This document shows positions 1 to 7,380 of a stretch of DNA of 64,000 nt, one piece after another. Origin of the DNA: Chitinophagaceae bacterium IBVUCB2 (GTDB lineage: Bacteria; Bacteroidota; Bacteroidia; Chitinophagales; Chitinophagaceae). Under the pieces are notes generated by a model. The model had not been told where the DNA came from, did not search any database, and was given only the letters and a program-made list of their open reading frames with translations. Each line of letters opens with the position of its first letter. The stretch's first letter is position 1. A program made the position numbers and the translations under genes. Location of the stretch: positions 434,001 to 498,000 of the forward strand of contig NFUV01000002.1 in NCBI GenBank assembly GCA_002127295.1, written 5' to 3'.

Positions 1-2
1 AA

Positions 3-482
3 CATCAAAAACAACCGCATCAACAAGCATCAGGCAATAAACACTACAAAAAATTATTGCTCATGACTGTTCTATCTTTTATTGCCATGTATTTACTCAT
101 GTATTCAATGGTAGATATTTTTTCAAATGTAACCCCCAATGTAAACCAGTTTTACATGGCGGGCCTTATGACCATGCCAATGGTAATAATTGAGCTTGCT
201 TTAATGGGCGGTATGTATGTGAAGAAGAAACTGAATACAGTAATTTTCGCCGCAAGCCTTATTGCATTAGTCGGCTTCTTTTTATGCATCAGGTATCAGG
301 TAGCTGTAGGCGACAAACAATTTTTGAAAGGAATGATTCCGCACCATGCGGCCGCACTTTTAATGGCGAAAAAAGCAAACATAAAAGACCCGGAAATAAA
401 AAAATTAACTGAACAGATTATTTTAAGTCAACAGGCAGAAATTGAACAGATGAAGGCTAAAATAAAAGAGATTGAAAAGTAA
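3..482 (+). CDS. DUF305 membrane protein (5' end outside window)
   Basis: The reading frame is open from base 3 with no stop, so the gene starts left of the window. The TTG at 57 and ATG at 63 are probably internal codons. The visible part has three hydrophobic segments and then a DUF305-like tail with the pattern F-x3-MIPHH-x2-A-x3-MA, a proline-glutamate pair, and a helix containing QQAEIEQM. Membrane-tethered DUF305 proteins are common in Bacteroidota metal-resistance islands, and the His/Met pairs suggest metal contact, but the biochemical role is unknown. The family call is fairly sure; the function is not. Confidence 0.72.
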   Translation, partial: HQKQPHQQASGNKHYKKLLLMTVLSFIAMYLLMYSMVDIFSNVTPNVNQFYMAGLMTMPMVIIELALMGGMYVKKKLNTVIFAASLIALVGFFLCIRYQVAVGDKQFLKGMIPHHAAALLMAKKANIKDPEIKKLTEQIILSQQAEIEQMKAKIKEIEK

Positions 483-584
483 ATTTTGGCATCAATAATC
501 TCTTTAATCAATATATAATTTACTTATGGACTATTCACAATTTAGCCGGCTTCCAATTTTGATTGTTAACCAACCTTCCAATTT

Positions 585-1814
585 ATGAAAAATGCAAGTT
601 TTGATAATAGTGATAAAAATGAAACTCCGGCTAAATACACACAGCGCTTTCAGGCATTATTTAATTATGCAAGCATAGGAATTTTATTAACTGATGCAGA
701 TGGGAATATCATTTTGGTGAATGATTTTGCTCTAAAACAGTTCGGCTATCAATTTAAGGAACTGGTTGAGAAGAAAATTGAAATATTGATACCCCCCAGA
801 TTTCATCTAAAGCATGAAAAATACAGGGAAGGCTACAATGAGCATCCGAAGAGCAGGCACATGGGTATTGGCAGAGACTTGCATGCCATTAAAAAAGATG
901 GGACTGAATTTCCCGTAGAAGTAAGTTTGAGCCATTACAGAAATGACGAAGGCGCTTTTGTAATTGCTTTTATTACTGATATTACAGAACGTGTAAATGC
1001 AAGAGAGCAAATTATAAAACTTAATAACGAACTCGAAAAAACTGTAGAACTACGAACACAGCAGTTAGCGGATACATTGCATCAATTAGAACTATCGAAA
1101 GATGAACAGGAAATTATATTGAATAAAGAGAAAGAACTTGGGGAATTAAAATCTAAATTTATTTCCATTGCTTCGCATGAGTTCAGAACTCCCCTTAGTA
1201 CCATCTTATCTTCTATTTACCTTATTAATAAATATCAGGCAGCAGACGAACAGCCGAAAAGAGAAAAACACATTCACAGAATTATCTCATCAGTGAATAT
1301 GCTTACAGATATTTTGAACGACTTTTTATCCCTCAGTAAAATGGAGGAAGGGAAAATGCAGGTTCGAATTTCGGAAATTAATATCAAGGAATTAGTTGAT
1401 GAAATGTCTGACGATATTCAAACCATTTTGAAACCAGGACAAACTATAAAATATGAACACCATGGAAATGAAATTGGGTTTTTAGACCCTTCTTTGCTGA
1501 AACACATTCTTTTGAATCTTTTATCGAATGCCGTAAAGTTTTCACATGATAATGGTTCTATTGAAATATACACCTTTATAAATGAAAGAAATGTGGAGTT
1601 GGTTGTTAAGGATTATGGTATTGGTATTTCAAAGGAGGAACAGCAGCATTTATTCGAAAGATTTTTCCGTGCTGGTAATGCCATGAATATACAGGGCAGT
1701 GGCCTGGGTTTGCATATTGTTGGCCGGTATGTAGAACTAATGAATGGCAATATTGAATTCCTTAGTGAGCTTGATAAAGGGACTGAATTTAAGGTAACTT
1801 TTAATTATCTATAA
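585..1814 (+). CDS. PAS-domain sensor histidine kinase
   Basis: 409 aa with no clear membrane segment, so probably a cytoplasmic sensor. An N-terminal PAS domain (about residues 20-140, starting at FNYASIGILLTDADGN) is followed by a coiled-coil linker. The HisKA motif SHEFRTP has the phospho-accepting His near residue 198. The HATPase_c part shows the N box (NLLSNAVKF), G1 (DYGIGIS) and G2 (GSGLGLHI). The stop is one base before the start of the response regulator at 1816, so the two are one translationally linked two-component pair. The PAS ligand cannot be inferred; no haem or flavin signature was recognised. Confidence 0.9.
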   Translation: MKNASFDNSDKNETPAKYTQRFQALFNYASIGILLTDADGNIILVNDFALKQFGYQFKELVEKKIEILIPPRFHLKHEKYREGYNEHPKSRHMGIGRDLHAIKKDGTEFPVEVSLSHYRNDEGAFVIAFITDITERVNAREQIIKLNNELEKTVELRTQQLADTLHQLELSKDEQEIILNKEKELGELKSKFISIASHEFRTPLSTILSSIYLINKYQAADEQPKREKHIHRIISSVNMLTDILNDFLSLSKMEEGKMQVRISEINIKELVDEMSDDIQTILKPGQTIKYEHHGNEIGFLDPSLLKHILLNLLSNAVKFSHDNGSIEIYTFINERNVELVVKDYGIGISKEEQQHLFERFFRAGNAMNIQGSGLGLHIVGRYVELMNGNIEFLSELDKGTEFKVTFNYL

Positions 1815-1815
1815 A

Positions 1816-2883
1816 ATGCAAAAGAAAATTCTAATCATTGAAGATAATCCTGACATCATGGATAATATTTCAGAAATTCTCCAATTGGACGGTTATGAAA
1901 TCCTGAAAGCGCAAAATGGAAAACAGGGAGTTGAAACAGCGATTAACAATGGACCTGACTTAATTATCTGTGATATTATGATGCCGGTAATGGATGGCTA
2001 TGCGGTATTGCACATGCTGCAGAAAAATGAAAAACTCCAAAACACTCCATTTGTTTTTTTATCTGCAAAGAATGAACGTACTGATATCAGAAAGGGTATG
2101 CAACTGGGCGCCGATGATTATATAAGTAAACCATTTGACCCAACAGATTTGCTTAACGTTGTAGAAGTTCGGTTAAAAAAATCTGAATCGCTAAAAAAAA
2201 CTTTGGGTAGTGATAATCTTGAAAATATAAATGAATTATTACATTTTGTTGGAGAAGGGAAAACGCTGGAAGAATTTAGTAATAACAGAAAGATAAAGAA
2301 ATACTCCAAAAAAGAAACAGTATATACAGAAGGAAGCCATCCCCATAGCTTATATTATTTACTGCAGGGCAAGATTAAAACATTCAAAAGAAACGATGAT
2401 GGTAAAGACCTGATTGTTGATTTGTATGGTGAATCTGACTTTTGCGGATATATTGCTTTGCTTGAGAGTACAGTATATAAAGAATCTGCTGAAGTGCTGG
2501 AAGATGCCGAAGTAGCCATAATTCCACGGGAAGAATTTGAACTACTGGTTTACAGAGATAAACAAGTAGCTAATAAATTTTTTAAAATGCTTGCGAAAAG
2601 CGTTACAGAAAAAGAAAACAGGTTACTTGGCCAAGCTTATAACTCGTTAAGGAAAAAAGTAGCTGTTGCAGTTCTTACTTTAAAAGACAAGTATCATATC
2701 AACAAGGAAGAAGTTTTTTCAATAAACATGAGCAGAGAAAATATTGCCTCTATTGCAGGAACTGCTACAGAGTCCCTTATTCGTACTTTAAGCGATTTTA
2801 AAAATGAGAAACTGATAGATATTCGTGAAGTGAATATTATTATTACAGATGAAACTAAACTAAGAGCCCTCGTGAGTAATTGA
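1816..2883 (+). CDS. Response regulator fused to cNMP-binding and Crp-type HTH domains
   Basis: 355 aa with three parts. Residues 1-120 are a receiver domain with the acidic pair ED near residue 9, the phospho-acceptor D53 in ICDIMMP, and the conserved Lys in SKPFDP. Residues about 150-270 look like a cyclic-nucleotide-binding-like beta roll (YLLQGKIKTFKR, then ESDFCGYIALLE). Residues about 285-345 are a Crp-type winged helix with the recognition stretch SRENIASIAGTATESLIRTL. A Crp/Fnr-type activator controlled by phosphorylation is the natural reading. TGA-N6-TCA sites at 3639 and 35189 are candidate targets (inference). It is the partner of the kinase directly upstream. Confidence 0.9.
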   Translation: MQKKILIIEDNPDIMDNISEILQLDGYEILKAQNGKQGVETAINNGPDLIICDIMMPVMDGYAVLHMLQKNEKLQNTPFVFLSAKNERTDIRKGMQLGADDYISKPFDPTDLLNVVEVRLKKSESLKKTLGSDNLENINELLHFVGEGKTLEEFSNNRKIKKYSKKETVYTEGSHPHSLYYLLQGKIKTFKRNDDGKDLIVDLYGESDFCGYIALLESTVYKESAEVLEDAEVAIIPREEFELLVYRDKQVANKFFKMLAKSVTEKENRLLGQAYNSLRKKVAVAVLTLKDKYHINKEEVFSINMSRENIASIAGTATESLIRTLSDFKNEKLIDIREVNIIITDETKLRALVSN

Positions 2884-2904
2884 ATAAAAGATTATTTCGA
2901 AGTA

Positions 2905-3288
2905 TCACGATGCCTTGGAAAGATATTTATTAAATTCAAACTTCAGTCTATTAAATTGCTGTTCAATTATTTCTATTTCCCCCCTTAGTTTATCCTGGGT
3001 GATAATAATGTCAGTAGAATTTCCGTCTTTTCCAAAGTCCTTTCCTTTTGCCACTATTTTTATATTTGCCTTCGCAATATCATGCCTGAGTATTGATATA
3101 ATGGCATCTTCCATAACAAATTTATTAAGGAACGATTCTATCATTTCAATTAATAAACTGTCACTATCACTTTTAAGTATATTAGCTATCCTGTTTTTAT
3201 AAAGAATATTCTCTTCCTCAAGGTAATCAAGCAAGCGGCACCATGTATCCCTTTCATAAATATATTGCTGTATCAATTTTATGGTCAT
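2905..3288 (-). CDS. Hypothetical helical protein
   Basis: 127 aa, not recognised. It is rich in charged and leucine residues, is probably all-helical with coiled-coil character, and has no signal peptide, membrane segment or Cys cluster. It lies convergent to the response regulator (stops 21 bases apart) and alone on the minus strand within plus-strand cargo. The ORF ends cleanly and its composition is protein-like, but no motif supports a function. Confidence 0.55.
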   Translation of the reverse strand: MTIKLIQQYIYERDTWCRLLDYLEEENILYKNRIANILKSDSDSLLIEMIESFLNKFVMEDAIISILRHDIAKANIKIVAKGKDFGKDGNSTDIIITQDKLRGEIEIIEQQFNRLKFEFNKYLSKAS

Positions 3289-3638
3289 ATATTTTGTGTA
3301 ATAGCATTTAGTCTAATAATATTCTTGCTGAATTGCATTTTGTCCTATCGTTTAAGAGATTCAGCCCAGCATACTGGGTAACCCGGATATTAGCGGCTCC
3401 TTAAAGCCCATTCGATTGCAATAATATTCATGCCTATAATGAATGAGTTCAGACAAATAAAGGTAAAAGTAAGATAAGATGTATGCTGGTTGAGTAACTG
3501 CAATCAGTTAAAAAAATGATTTTAGTCAGTGAACTGAGACATCCACAATTTAGTTAGCTATTTCTAACATAAACAACCTGTTATTCTTCCTGTCAATTGT
3601 TTGGTAATCTCTTAAATGACGATTCTCATTTTTTATTA

Positions 3639-3681
3639 TGACAGGTATCATTTTTACCGAAAAAGCATGCCCTTAGTTTTG
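3639..3681 (+). promoter_or_regulatory. Candidate Crp/Fnr-type site with Bacteroidetes -7 box
   Basis: TGACAGGTATCA (3639-3650) is a TGA-N6-TCA dyad. A TAnnTTTG box, TAGTTTTG, lies at 3674-3681, and no good -33 TTTG is present. With a start of transcription about 5 nt past the box, the dyad centre falls near -41.5, the classical class II activator position. This suggests an activator-dependent promoter for the gene at 3809. The spacing is seen in the sequence; the regulator is inferred. Confidence 0.4.
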
Positions 3682-3760
3682 CAGCAGATTCAATTTTATA
3701 TAATTGGGTTATAAGTAACGATTTCTTGCCAGCGTCACGACACCTGTAGTGTTGAGATGT

Positions 3761-3808
3761 GACATTTTAAACAATCATTTATACAATTAACACTCAAAAT
3801 CAAAAAAA
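3761..3808 (+). repeat. Leader repeat copy 1
   Basis: A 46-base stretch ending at the start codon of the 3809 gene. It matches 4515-4561 with about five mismatches and shares the blocks ATTTTAAACAATCATTTAT and AAAATCAAAAA. A third, poorer copy precedes the broken gene at 5864. Confidence 0.75.
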
Positions 3809-4456
3809 ATGAAATCATTTAAAATGCTGATGATGGCAGCCTTAACCATTCTGTCTTTTGCATTTTTTGCACAAGACACAACAGCACAGAAAACAAAAAA
3901 GCAAGAAACTGAGAAAACAACTTATGTCTGTCCAATGCATCCTGATGTGATAATGGATAAGTCTGGAAAATGTCCAAAATGCGGCAGAAATCTCACCCCT
4001 AAAGAAAAAATGAAGATGGAAGTGATGGGGCTTTATGAATGTCCTGCTCATCCTGGTGTTACCAGTATCAAACCTGAAAAATGTCCGAAGTGTGGTACTT
4101 TAATGAACCTTTCGCCAAAAGAGAAAATGAAGTATGAAACAATGAAAATTTATGTTTGTCCGATGCATACAGATGCTATTCAAGACAAGCCGGGTAAATG
4201 CCCTAACTGCGGTATGGATTTAAAAGAAACAGATAGAATAGTACAAGCTTATTCCTGTTCAGAACATCCAGATGTGGTTAGCGATAAACCCGGCAAATGC
4301 ACCAAATGCGACAGAAATTTAAACCTTTCTCCAAAAGAAAAAATGAAAATGGAAGTGATGAAAATTTATACTTGCTCCATGCATCCTGATGTAACAAGTG
4401 ATAAACCCGGCAAATGCTCTAAATGCGGTATGGGTTTGAAAAAAAAGAATGATTAA
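3809..4456 (+). CDS. Secreted heavy-metal-binding-domain protein with five repeats
   Basis: 215 aa. An N-terminal signal peptide (about residues 1-26, ending near TTAQ) is followed by five repeats of about 35-40 residues with the plan Y-x-C-x2-HPD-x9-GKCxKCG-x-x-L. Each carries two or three Cys and one His, the HMBD type found at the N-terminus of some copper ATPases. Repeats 2 and 4 keep CPAHPG or CSEHPD and lose the Met. The repeats are joined by a conserved SPKEKMK-type linker. The likely role is periplasmic binding of soft metal ions such as Cu or Ag. Single HMBD units also occur in the proteins at 6089 (degenerate) and 19530. Confidence 0.82.
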   Translation: MKSFKMLMMAALTILSFAFFAQDTTAQKTKKQETEKTTYVCPMHPDVIMDKSGKCPKCGRNLTPKEKMKMEVMGLYECPAHPGVTSIKPEKCPKCGTLMNLSPKEKMKYETMKIYVCPMHTDAIQDKPGKCPNCGMDLKETDRIVQAYSCSEHPDVVSDKPGKCTKCDRNLNLSPKEKMKMEVMKIYTCSMHPDVTSDKPGKCSKCGMGLKKKND

Positions 4457-4514
4457 AAATATTTCAACGAATGATTTATTACCATCATCACTGTGCCGTT
4501 AAGCTATTATAGGT

Positions 4515-4561
4515 GATATTTTAAACAATCATTTATTCTATTAACGCTTAAAATCAAAAAG
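4515..4561 (+). repeat. Leader repeat copy 2
   Basis: Near-identical to 3761-3808, again directly in front of a start codon (ATG 4562). It precedes a gene whose product is unrelated to the one behind copy 1, so the repeat is not part of a simple gene duplication. Confidence 0.75.
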
Positions 4562-5155
4562 ATGAAAAAGATGTATTATTTATTTAGTATACTGGTAAGC
4601 ACATTAATTATACCACAATCCGCTTCTGCCCAAAAAGACAGCAGTGGCATTTACAAGACGGCAGAAGATTTTCAACAAAGAAAGTTATCGTATGCCATTA
4701 ATTGTAAAACTGAGAAGCATAAAATTAATCCCAATGTAATTTTTAAAGGTTCTGAAGTAAAAATTAAGCATGATGGAACAACTTATGAACTGAAAAAAAG
4801 TGAATTATTTGGCTACAGGACATGCGACGGGAAGGAATTTAGGTTTGTTGATGACATGGAATATAAAGTGTTGAATCCTGGGGAACTTGTAACGCTTTAT
4901 GTATATCAGCATCTTGCTCATTCGGGTAAAGAAGCTAATCAAGCCATAAACCAGCCGGTATACTATTTCAGTTATAATGCAGCAGCTTCTCTGCAAGCTT
5001 TAAGCAAAGACAACTTAAAAGCAGCGTTTCCTGGTAATCACAAATTTCATGATGCCATCGATGCAGCGTTTAAAGATGATAAAGAACTGTATACTTATGA
5101 CAATTTTCATAAAATGTATAAACTGAATTGGATAATAAACAACAACGTGAATTAA
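4562..5155 (+). CDS. Exported hypothetical protein
   Basis: 197 aa with a signal peptide (MKKMYYLF start, cleavage near SASAQ) and a mature part of mixed alpha/beta composition. Only two Cys are seen in the mature part (about residues 41 and 84). I do not recognise the family. It carries the same leader as the five-repeat metal-binding gene and is followed after 10 bases by an orphan HMBD gene tail, so it seems to occupy the place of a second HMBD gene. It is probably periplasmic. Confidence 0.65.
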   Translation: MKKMYYLFSILVSTLIIPQSASAQKDSSGIYKTAEDFQQRKLSYAINCKTEKHKINPNVIFKGSEVKIKHDGTTYELKKSELFGYRTCDGKEFRFVDDMEYKVLNPGELVTLYVYQHLAHSGKEANQAINQPVYYFSYNAAASLQALSKDNLKAAFPGNHKFHDAIDAAFKDDKELYTYDNFHKMYKLNWIINNNVN

Positions 5156-5165
5156 TTCTAAAATC

Positions 5166-5201
5166 ACAAAGTGCGGAATGGATTTAATAGAGAAAAAATA
5201 G
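5166..5201 (+). pseudogene. Orphan 3' tail of an HMBD gene
   Basis: In one frame this reads ITKCGMDLIEKK-stop, matching the ending of the HMBD protein at 19530-19841 (KCPKCGMELIERK-stop) in sequence and in stop position. Nothing upstream in that frame encodes the rest of the domain, because the frame runs into the end of the 4562 gene. It is a remnant left by recombination or replacement. Confidence 0.6.
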
Positions 5202-5292
5202 AGAATTAGAACATTAGGAAAAATAAAAAATGTCATCTGACGCAAGTATTTAAAGTAATCTTCACAATTGGATAACTAAAATATTATATAGA

Positions 5293-5532
5293 ATGAAAAA
5301 GCATAGCATAATGATGATTATCGGTTGTACTGTTCCACTCCTGCTTATCTTCTTATTGCCATTATTTGGCGTCTCCCGAAACATCTCAATTTTCATCTTC
5401 ATTGTATTAATGTTTGGTTGCCATTTCCTGATGATAGGCAGGCACGGGTCACACAACGGGCATGATAACTCTAATTCAGATAACACTAATCAAAATAAAA
5501 AGGAGGATAGCCATGTATCACATCAACATTAA
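5293..5532 (+). CDS. Small membrane protein with His-rich tail
   Basis: 79 aa with two hydrophobic helices (about residues 6-26 and 29-47), then a polar tail containing GRHGSHNGHDNSNSDNTNQN and ending SHVSHQH. It resembles small DUF2933-type membrane proteins of copper loci, but the match is by general plan only. The His residues could bind metal. Its 3' end overlaps the next gene by 20 bases. Confidence 0.65.
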   Translation: MKKHSIMMIIGCTVPLLLIFLLPLFGVSRNISIFIFIVLMFGCHFLMIGRHGSHNGHDNSNSDNTNQNKKEDSHVSHQH

Positions 5533-5812
5533 ACGTTTTGGTCTTGCAGTTGGCACAACTATAGCAATAATTTACATTGGCTGTGTCATTGTTACTTCTT
5601 TCATTAGCCCTGAAAGGACGGTAGCGTTTGTGAACAACCTGATGCATTCAGTTGATGTTTCTGCTATTATCAGAAAAACCCCAATGCCCGTTTCAGAGGT
5701 AATAATGGGTGTGGTGGAGTGGTTTATCATTGGTTGGCTTGCAGGGGCAAGTATTGCTGCAATTTATAATACAGGTACTAAACAATCTAAACTTAATTCC
5801 GCTAATCCTTAA
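5513..5812 (+). CDS. DUF5676 family membrane protein
   Basis: 99 aa with two membrane helices separated by a loop containing SPERTVAFVNNLMHSVDV, typical of DUF5676. The ATG at 5513 is chosen because a strong AGGAGG lies at 5501-5506, unusual in this window, and it removes an unrelated upstream extension from 5462. It overlaps the preceding small membrane gene, so the two are probably co-translated. The family is usual in metal-resistance islands; its function is unknown. Confidence 0.75.
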   Translation: MYHINIKRFGLAVGTTIAIIYIGCVIVTSFISPERTVAFVNNLMHSVDVSAIIRKTPMPVSEVIMGVVEWFIIGWLAGASIAAIYNTGTKQSKLNSANP

Positions 5813-5863
5813 AAAGAAACAAATTTTAAATCAAAAGATATTGTCAATTAAAATCAAAAAGTT

Positions 5864-6028
5864 TTGGATAAGGAAATAACACTAAGTAATGGTACAAAGG
5901 TGATGATGGCAGGGCACATGAAAACAAAAGCTGGCATGATGATGATGAAAGGTGGAAACATGATATATATGAATGAAAAGATGAAATGGATTAGCCCATG
6001 GCAGGCAACCATAATCACAGACAATTAG
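5864..6028 (+). pseudogene. DUF6799-like gene remnant lacking its start and signal sequence
   Basis: The frame TTG GAT AAG to TAG at 6026 encodes 54 aa including LSNGTKVMMAGHMKTKAGMM and MIYMNEKMKW, the N-G-x-x-M-x-x-G plan of DUF6799-like Met-rich domains. There is no ATG before residue 14 and no signal peptide. The bases before it (5824-5860) look like the leader repeat that elsewhere abuts an ATG. A deletion that fused the leader to the gene body is the simplest explanation. Confidence 0.5.
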
Positions 6029-6088
6029 CAGGTGTATCTCCAGGTCACCATAATATACCTCATTTGCTCATTATAAATTAATGTAAAT

Positions 6089-6292
6089 ATGAACCAGTCA
6101 GAACATCTAAAAACGCCACAAAGTAATGAACCTCTATCTCAAAACGCCAAAAGCACACAGCAGCAAAGCGGTGATACTATTGACGCTTGTACCATGGACC
6201 CATGCCCTATGAAAGAAAAAAATAAAAGTGAACATGCTGGAAAATGCCCTGATTGTGGCAACACGGAAAGGGGAAGCGGCGTAAAGAAATAG
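6089..6292 (+). CDS. Small protein with a degenerate HMBD motif
   Basis: 67 aa, soluble and polar. The C-terminal half has CTMDPCPMKEKN and then AGKCPDCGNTE, a worn form of the C-x2-HPD...GKCPKCG motif in which the His is lost. Its layout (polar N-terminal half, one metal-binding motif at the end) is like the intact 103-aa protein at 19530. It may be a small cytosolic metal buffer or a decaying paralogue. Confidence 0.55.
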   Translation: MNQSEHLKTPQSNEPLSQNAKSTQQQSGDTIDACTMDPCPMKEKNKSEHAGKCPDCGNTERGSGVKK

Positions 6293-6324
6293 AATGGCAT
6301 AGAAAGGATGAACTGTAAAAGTGT

Positions 6325-6666
6325 ATGATGGAAGTATTAAACTATATAGCCCAGGCCATTAGCATAGCTGGAAGCGTTATTATTATTTGGGGTGTTCTTA
6401 TAACAGTGTTCAATTTTTTAAAAAATGAAAAAGATAAATTAGCGAATATAAAATTGCCAAACAACAGCGGGCCTATCAGGTATCAGTTTAGCGGGTACTT
6501 AATACTTGGACTTGATTTTATGCTGGCAGCAGACATCATTCATACAATACATAATCCCGTTTTAAATGAACTGTATGTTTTGGCAATGATAGTTGGAATA
6601 AGGTCGGTTATAAATTTCTTTTTGGTTAAAGAAATGGGGAGTAGCGAATCAGCTAAAACGTTTTAA
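6325..6666 (+). CDS. DUF1622 family membrane protein
   Basis: 113 aa with three hydrophobic segments. The family signature is seen in RYQFSGYLILGLDFMLAADI (about residues 51-70) followed by VGIRSVINFFL. DUF1622 proteins are small inner-membrane proteins of unknown function. It begins 32 bases after the previous gene and probably belongs to the same transcript. Confidence 0.8.
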   Translation: MMEVLNYIAQAISIAGSVIIIWGVLITVFNFLKNEKDKLANIKLPNNSGPIRYQFSGYLILGLDFMLAADIIHTIHNPVLNELYVLAMIVGIRSVINFFLVKEMGSSESAKTF

Positions 6667-6695
6667 AAACTTGACACGCAAATAAATAATAAGTT

Positions 6696-7352
6696 ATGAA
6701 AAAGATTTTATTGATTTCGAATAGTGTTATCCTGGTCATCCTGATGGGATGCAGCACAACTTATAACCTTGTATCATCTGATTATGACAGGTCTGTTGAC
6801 TTTACAAAATACAAAACCTTTGCATGGTTGCCGGATAAAGCAGATACGGCCAATACGGTATACAATAACGAAATTATAAGGAATAATATTCGTAACTATT
6901 ACGGCTTGTGCATGAGTGACAGAGGCTATTCCATTGACCTTGAAAACCCCGGACTTTTATTGGAGCTGGTAATTACGAATGCTAAAAAGGAAAGGCTTAT
7001 AAATTCTTATCAGTCTTCATATCCGTCCTCCTACTATTACCGTCCTTATTATTATGGAAGTTCATACTACTCGCCCTACCAGTCCAGCTATTACTATCGT
7101 GGATATGGGCATCAATCGTTTAATTACTCCTATCCTAGTACAATAACTACAAGAAAAGAGGAATATGTGGAAGGTGCTATAACCTTAAATTTCGTTGATG
7201 CAAAAACAAAACAATTAATATGGACGGGTACAGCGAAAGGCGACATCTATGATGCTTCTTATATAAGCAGCAATCTGCACCCAGCGGTTCACACAATAGT
7301 AGAAGAGTATCCTGTCAAATCTTTAGTAAAACGTACCCATAGAATCAAATAG
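6696..7352 (+). CDS. DUF4136 lipoprotein
   Basis: 218 aa. A lipoprotein signal peptide ends in LMGC near residue 19. The mature part begins with the DUF4136 motif SSDYDRSVDFTKYKTFAWLP. A Tyr/Ser-rich central segment (about residues 108-150, with repeated SSYYSPY-like pieces) is inserted before the C-terminal motif EGAITLNFVDAKTKQLIWTG, which is typical of the family. Probably anchored in the outer membrane, periplasmic side; function unknown. Confidence 0.82.
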   Translation: MKKILLISNSVILVILMGCSTTYNLVSSDYDRSVDFTKYKTFAWLPDKADTANTVYNNEIIRNNIRNYYGLCMSDRGYSIDLENPGLLLELVITNAKKERLINSYQSSYPSSYYYRPYYYGSSYYSPYQSSYYYRGYGHQSFNYSYPSTITTRKEEYVEGAITLNFVDAKTKQLIWTGTAKGDIYDASYISSNLHPAVHTIVEEYPVKSLVKRTHRIK

Positions 7353-7380
7353 CATCATTAAAAAAATTAAAATAAACAAA

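Larger units (their letters stand above)
3289..3808. other. Long intergenic region upstream of the metal-binding gene array
   Basis: 520 bases without a convincing gene. It holds a Crp/Fnr-like site and a -7 box (3639-3681), the duplicated leader (3761-3808) and a small inverted repeat CCCAG-CATA-CTGGG near 3366. No RNA gene was recognised. It is the divergent promoter region between the minus-strand hypothetical gene and the plus-strand array. Confidence 0.5.

Noticed and set aside
57-62. TTG at 57 as start of the first gene
   Set aside because: The frame is open back to base 3 with protein-like sequence, so the gene starts left of the window.
3900-4450. CRISPR-like periodic repeats
   Set aside because: The periodicity comes from the five HMBD protein repeats; units vary, stay in frame, and there are no unique spacers.
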